This document shows, one piece after another, positions 60,436-64,000 of a DNA stretch of 64,000 nucleotides. The position numbers and the translations under genes are program-made. The stretch comes from Triticum aestivum. Taxonomy: Eukaryota > Streptophyta > Magnoliopsida > Poales > Poaceae. Below the pieces are notes generated by a model. The model was given only the letters and a program-made list of their open reading frames with translations, did no database searches and was not told the DNA's origin. Location: assembly GCF_018294505.1 (NCBI RefSeq), contig NC_057810.1:701325852-701389851 (forward strand), in the 5' to 3' direction. The stretch's first letter is position 1. Each line of letters starts with the position of its first letter.

Positions 60436-62894
60436 TTAGAGGCGTGCACGCTCTGGCCCCGGAACCGCAGGCAGAAGCAGGTGACCCTGCTGCTCCAGCG
60501 ATACCACTGTGTCATACAAAGTCTGCCTGAGGGGAGTAAACTCCAAGCCCAGGTCCCTGAGCCTCTGGTTGGAAAACCTGTATGGCCTGGCCATAGGCTT
60601 GCCGTCATCTTCACATCTGCCATGCCATGCACGTCATATGATAGAAATACTCGTTACACATCGCTTTCGTAGGGAGGCATGCACGGCCAGAAGTTCATTT
60701 GTCTTCGTACTTACTTGGCAGTTATCTGGTACTCGGGGAAGAGGTCACCGAGGAGCTTCACCAAGTCGGCGCGGTGAACGACGGCGCCGATGCAGAGGTA
60801 GCGGCCGCGCGCGTCGGGGCGCTCGTAGACGAGAACGTGTGCGCGGGCGACCTCACGGACGTCGACGTAGGCGGCGACGGCGTTGGGATAGGTCTTCTTG
60901 GCGCCCGTCACGTAGCGGATGATGTGAGTGATGCCCAGGTTGAGCTTCTGCTGCAGAGCCGGGCCGATCGTCACCGACGGCACCACCACCACTAGCTCCA
61001 GCCCCCTCTTGGCCGCCTCCTCCTTCGCGGTGATCTCGGCCATCATCTTCGAGCAGCAGTACAGATTCTGCATGGCACACAATGAGGTTTTAAAGCCTGA
61101 GATTCGGTCAGGATCGCAAGAGGGGAGCTGTGATTTTTACGCCTGTTTGCTTGCAGAACTCGTAGTCACTCCAGCATGACTCCTGGAGCACGGCGTCGGA
61201 GCTCCGGTTGGGGTCCATGTGCACCGCACCGTAGGAGGAGGTGAACACCACGCGTTGCACGCCCGCGTCCGCCGCCGCGTTGATCACGTTCTTGGTTCCC
61301 TCCACGGCAACCACCATGAGGTCCTAAAAGCTCATAATTCAGTAAGGATCACTCCTTATATATCTTCAAGCTTCGGAATGTTTGTGAACAATGGTTGTGT
61401 GCATCTTTATGATGCAGATACCGGGCTTTCCCCTTATCGAAAAAGAAGAATGTTTGTGAACTTACCGGGTCCGTATTGGAGATCGGTGAGGCGATATGAA
61501 AGACGCCGTGGCATCCGCTGAACACGGCGATGAGGTTGTCGCGGTCCAGGAGGTCGGCGCGGCACAGGGATAGCCTCTCCTTGGCTCCCTCGAGAGCAAG
61601 CAAGTGGGCGTTCTTGTGATCAGCTTCACAGTCATAGCAGGCATGTATCAATCACCTCGTTTTACTACCGGGACCGTATAGTCGCTAGTCGGTACATACT
61701 CCCACAGTTTCATAATTATTGTTGTTAAGTAAAACCACACAATAATTATGGAACGGGGCGAGTAGTTGCTAAGCAAACTCCAAAGAACAAGGACTGAATT
61801 GAAGTTGTATATTTCAAGAATCGACCTAGACATATTCTGAATTCTTTTCACGTTTTTTCTACTCTAATTGATGCTGCTTAAAAATATTCTAATTTTTTTT
61901 TCAAAAAAAATCTACTCTAATTGATTATTTTGATTGATACTGCTAGGTTTCAAATGGCAAAAAGGGTAAATGTATTTTAACACTTGAGTGGATGTCCCCC
62001 TGATATTCAAAATTTATACATATACTATTTTTCATGTTAAAAAGTTGTCACTCTTTTGATAGTTACACCGATATATAGTTATATATCATATCATTACTAG
62101 CTAATACCATGTAGCCTTGTAAAACTTGATTCCGAACATGAATAATTGCAACTTGATTAGTGTATATGTTTTTTGGAACTGGTTGACAGAGGGGTCGATA
62201 GACTACTTAAAGCTCAAAATCGGATGGGAGCAAGTGCTTTATGTTTGGCTATTTCAAAATATTGTAATTATATATTTTTTTAATAACAAAAAAGAGTTTC
62301 CATTTTTTTACAGGTTATCCACTTGGCTGTGTAATGAATCCGTTCGTAGTCCTCACCCTCACCAAAGTGTTTTTTTTTTTTTTGAAACAAGACCATAGCG
62401 TATATGGAGATGCTGGAATTGCTGATTTTTTGGTGCAACCATTTGGGCATGGTAGCATGTATTATGTACTCCATGTTCAACAAACTCACAAGCTCTGATG
62501 AGGGTCCTATAATTGTACTAGTAGCTAGTGTTGCATTAGTGTAACATGTAATCTGGTTGCGGTTGTCATAACCTAACGTATATGCAGTTTAATTAGCACC
62601 TATTCAGAAGATGTGACAAAAGTTGAAGAATTATATAAGCATATATTCAGAAGAAGAAAAAAACACTAACGTATATGCAGTTTAATTAGCACCTAATTTA
62701 AGGATGCTAGAGATGTGCAAGCTACTCATTTACTTACCAGGCTCTCTGGCAGTTCCCCTGACACGGTAGCCACGGATGAGGAGCTCCTTCACCACCCATG
62801 AACCAATGAAGCCTCCTGCTCCGGTCACACAAACTTGCTGCTGCTGCTGCCTCTCACCATTGCTGTTGGACCTGGTTTCGGAATGGGAAGACAT
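60436..62894 (-). CDS. Cinnamoyl-CoA reductase-like protein
   Basis: Five exons join in phase: 62894-62738, 61623-61466, 61323-61141, 61067-60715 and 60616-60436, giving 343 residues. The family reduces hydroxycinnamoyl-CoA esters with NADPH in monolignol synthesis. The nucleotide-binding TGAGGFIG motif is at 24-31, the catalytic Ser region [10 protein letters not shown] at 130-139, and Tyr169 and Lys173 form YxxxK. The canonical NWYCYGK signature of true CCRs is NLYCCSK here (167-173), so this is a CCR-like member whose substrate is uncertain. The C-terminal part [19 protein letters not shown] is typical, with a longer tail than usual. The start follows a TATATAT box by about 96 bp. Confidence 0.85.
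61390..61447 (+). mobile_element. Short retroposon in intron 2 of the CCR-like gene
   Basis: A 58-bp insertion with 'gtgcatctttatgatgcag' and an A-rich end, flanked by 14-bp direct repeats gaatgtttgtgaac (61376-61389 and 61448-61461). It is related to the retroposon tails at 16951-17011 and 63316-63379. It starts within 5 bp of the intron donor. Confidence 0.75.
61699..61762. mobile_element. Degenerate Stowaway-type MITE in intron 1 of the CCR-like gene
   Basis: 64 bp, termini CTCCCACAGTTTCATAATTA and TAATTATGGAACGGGGCGAG, flanked by TA (61697-61698, 61763-61764). Several mismatches between arms. Confidence 0.75.
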
Positions 62895-62989
62895 GTCGAC
62901 TTCTGTGATCGTGGCTGGTTTAGTTACTCGTCAGAATTTCCTAAATGAACATATGTGGGCACAGGAGCAGATCACATGCCATACTGGCA

Positions 62990-62996
62990 TATATAG
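62990..62996 (-). promoter_or_regulatory. TATA box of the CCR-like gene
   Basis: The - strand reads CTATATATGCC about 96 bp upstream of the ATG at 62894. Confidence 0.6.
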
Positions 62997-63315
62997 AACA
63001 AGCGGCTTGCCTAATCAGTAGTGGACGAAAAAGACACTTTACATTTCAGTCAAATCAATGTACAGGGACCAAATGCAATATGATATACAGATCCAAATCA
63101 GGCAACTATCTTTTTTTTCTTTTTCCGGGGACCAAAATCAGGCAACTATGGAAACAAAAGTTTTCATTTAGTAAATGAATTGGCGTGCAACATCTTTTAT
63201 TGGAATTTTGCTAGAGTCGTGTGGCGCTTACCACTCTTGAGGCGTTACCATTATGCTTGGTAATTGGTTTTGGGGAGGGGTGGGGGTTAGGGGTGTCTTA
63301 GCGGTAAGTTGAGTG

Positions 63316-63379
63316 GTCTTTTTTTTTAGAAAAGGAGGTTGGCCTTCGGCCTCTGCATCAATCGACGCATGCATCATAA
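63316..63379 (-). mobile_element. Short poly(A)-tailed retroposon fragment
   Basis: 64 bp with a T tract and 'ggcctctgcatcaatcgacg' core, flanked by 12-bp direct repeats gtaagttgagtg and gtaagctgagtg (63304-63315, 63380-63391). Same family as 16951-17011. Confidence 0.75.
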
Positions 63380-63756
63380 GTAAGCTGAGTGATTTAGCTG
63401 TAACTGTTTTGTGTTGGTCAGTTTGACTTTGTAGGTATTGTACCTAGTGTATGTTTGATGGTGGAATCTAGCGCCCAACTATTTTGCAAGCCAAAGACGG
63501 TGACCTAGCATTCGTATCAAGACATGCATCTTGAGTGTTTTCACTCCATCAAATACCATGCTTGTTCCCGTGACTTTGGCTATGTACATCCTCGATGTAG
63601 AGGTCAAGAGGTTGAACTCTTTTGCAGTTGTATCAGCTTGGCACTTCTAAAAAACCAATAAAAGGCTTCTTTTAAAACAATATATAACAAGTGAAATCAT
63701 TTCTTACACATGATCATAGGTTCCAACACGGCATTCCATAACAGGACATATATTTG

Positions 63757-63758
<2 letters not shown>

Positions 63759-63804
<46 letters not shown>
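63759..63804. repeat. (CT)n microsatellite
   Basis: About 23 uninterrupted CT dinucleotides. Confidence 0.95.
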
Positions 63805-63807
<3 letters not shown>

Positions 63808-64000
63808 CTTATATATTCACATAGACTACGGTCCTTAGTGCACAAAATTACTCATCATCACCTTTTCTATCGCCTCCACCTCTTCCAATGTGCGCGCAAA
63901 CTACACGACCGAGATGAAATCTCTCCTCATGTGGATCGTTAAAAGTTTAGTTTTAGTTCTATGTATTGTTGAGTATCATATTGAATTGTGAAAAGAAGTG

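Larger units (their letters stand above)
63000..64000. other. Upstream intergenic DNA of the CCR-like gene
   Basis: Contains a short retroposon (63316-63379) and a (CT)n microsatellite (about 63759-63804). No further gene was recognised up to the window edge. Confidence 0.55.

Overview
This is nuclear DNA of a grass in the wheat/barley tribe (Triticeae), judging from plant introns, Stowaway and Harbinger MITEs, gypsy and copia LTR elements with Triticeae-type sequences, and grass-type germin-like and cinnamoyl-CoA-reductase-like genes. Most of the window is repetitive. Only four loci read as intact protein-coding genes of the host: three germin-like proteins (GLP-A, GLP-B, GLP-C, all + strand) and one cinnamoyl-CoA-reductase-like gene (- strand).

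Region 1 (1-37174) is a near-identical tandem array with a unit of about 17.9 kb. Positions 1-1360 are the end of a preceding unit (U0), 1361-19266 is unit U1 and 19267-37174 is unit U2. Each unit holds, in order: the 3' part of a gypsy retrotransposon with an antisense ORF; a GC-rich LINE-like block; a multi-exon grass gene of unknown function with an in-frame stop; two decayed copies of a GLP-promoter-like module; a LINE-like segment; the GLP gene with its promoter; and further promoter-like modules, a Helitron-like element, a second GC-rich block and MITEs. U1 and U2 differ by only scattered substitutions and homopolymer changes, so the duplication is recent.

Region 2 (37175-49721) is an older, diverged relative of the GLP half of the unit. 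It carries GLP-C and has been reshaped by its own insertions: an AT-rich degenerate repeat field, a truncated antisense gypsy element flanked by a 150-bp duplication, a Harbinger-type MITE in the GLP-C upstream region, and a 1.5-kb Harbinger-type element downstream.

Region 3 (49722-59490) is the most unusual structure. One 5-bp target-site duplication (GAATA) encloses seven LTRs alternating with six gag-only internal domains of a non-autonomous copia element. Six periods of 1487-1504 bp are present, and the last LTR carries a hAT-type MITE. It sits inside the diverged GLP segment, whose homology resumes at about 59524.

Region 4 (59491-64000) contains a five-exon cinnamoyl-CoA-reductase-like gene on the - strand with an altered catalytic motif, a MITE in intron 1, a short retroposon next to the intron 2 donor, and intergenic DNA.

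Functionally, the GLP genes are predicted to encode secreted cupin proteins of the apoplast, and the CCR-like gene a cytosolic NADP(H)-dependent reductase of phenylpropanoid metabolism. Both families are often tied to cell-wall defence, but nothing in the sequence shows that they act together. All copy-to-copy comparisons were made by eye.
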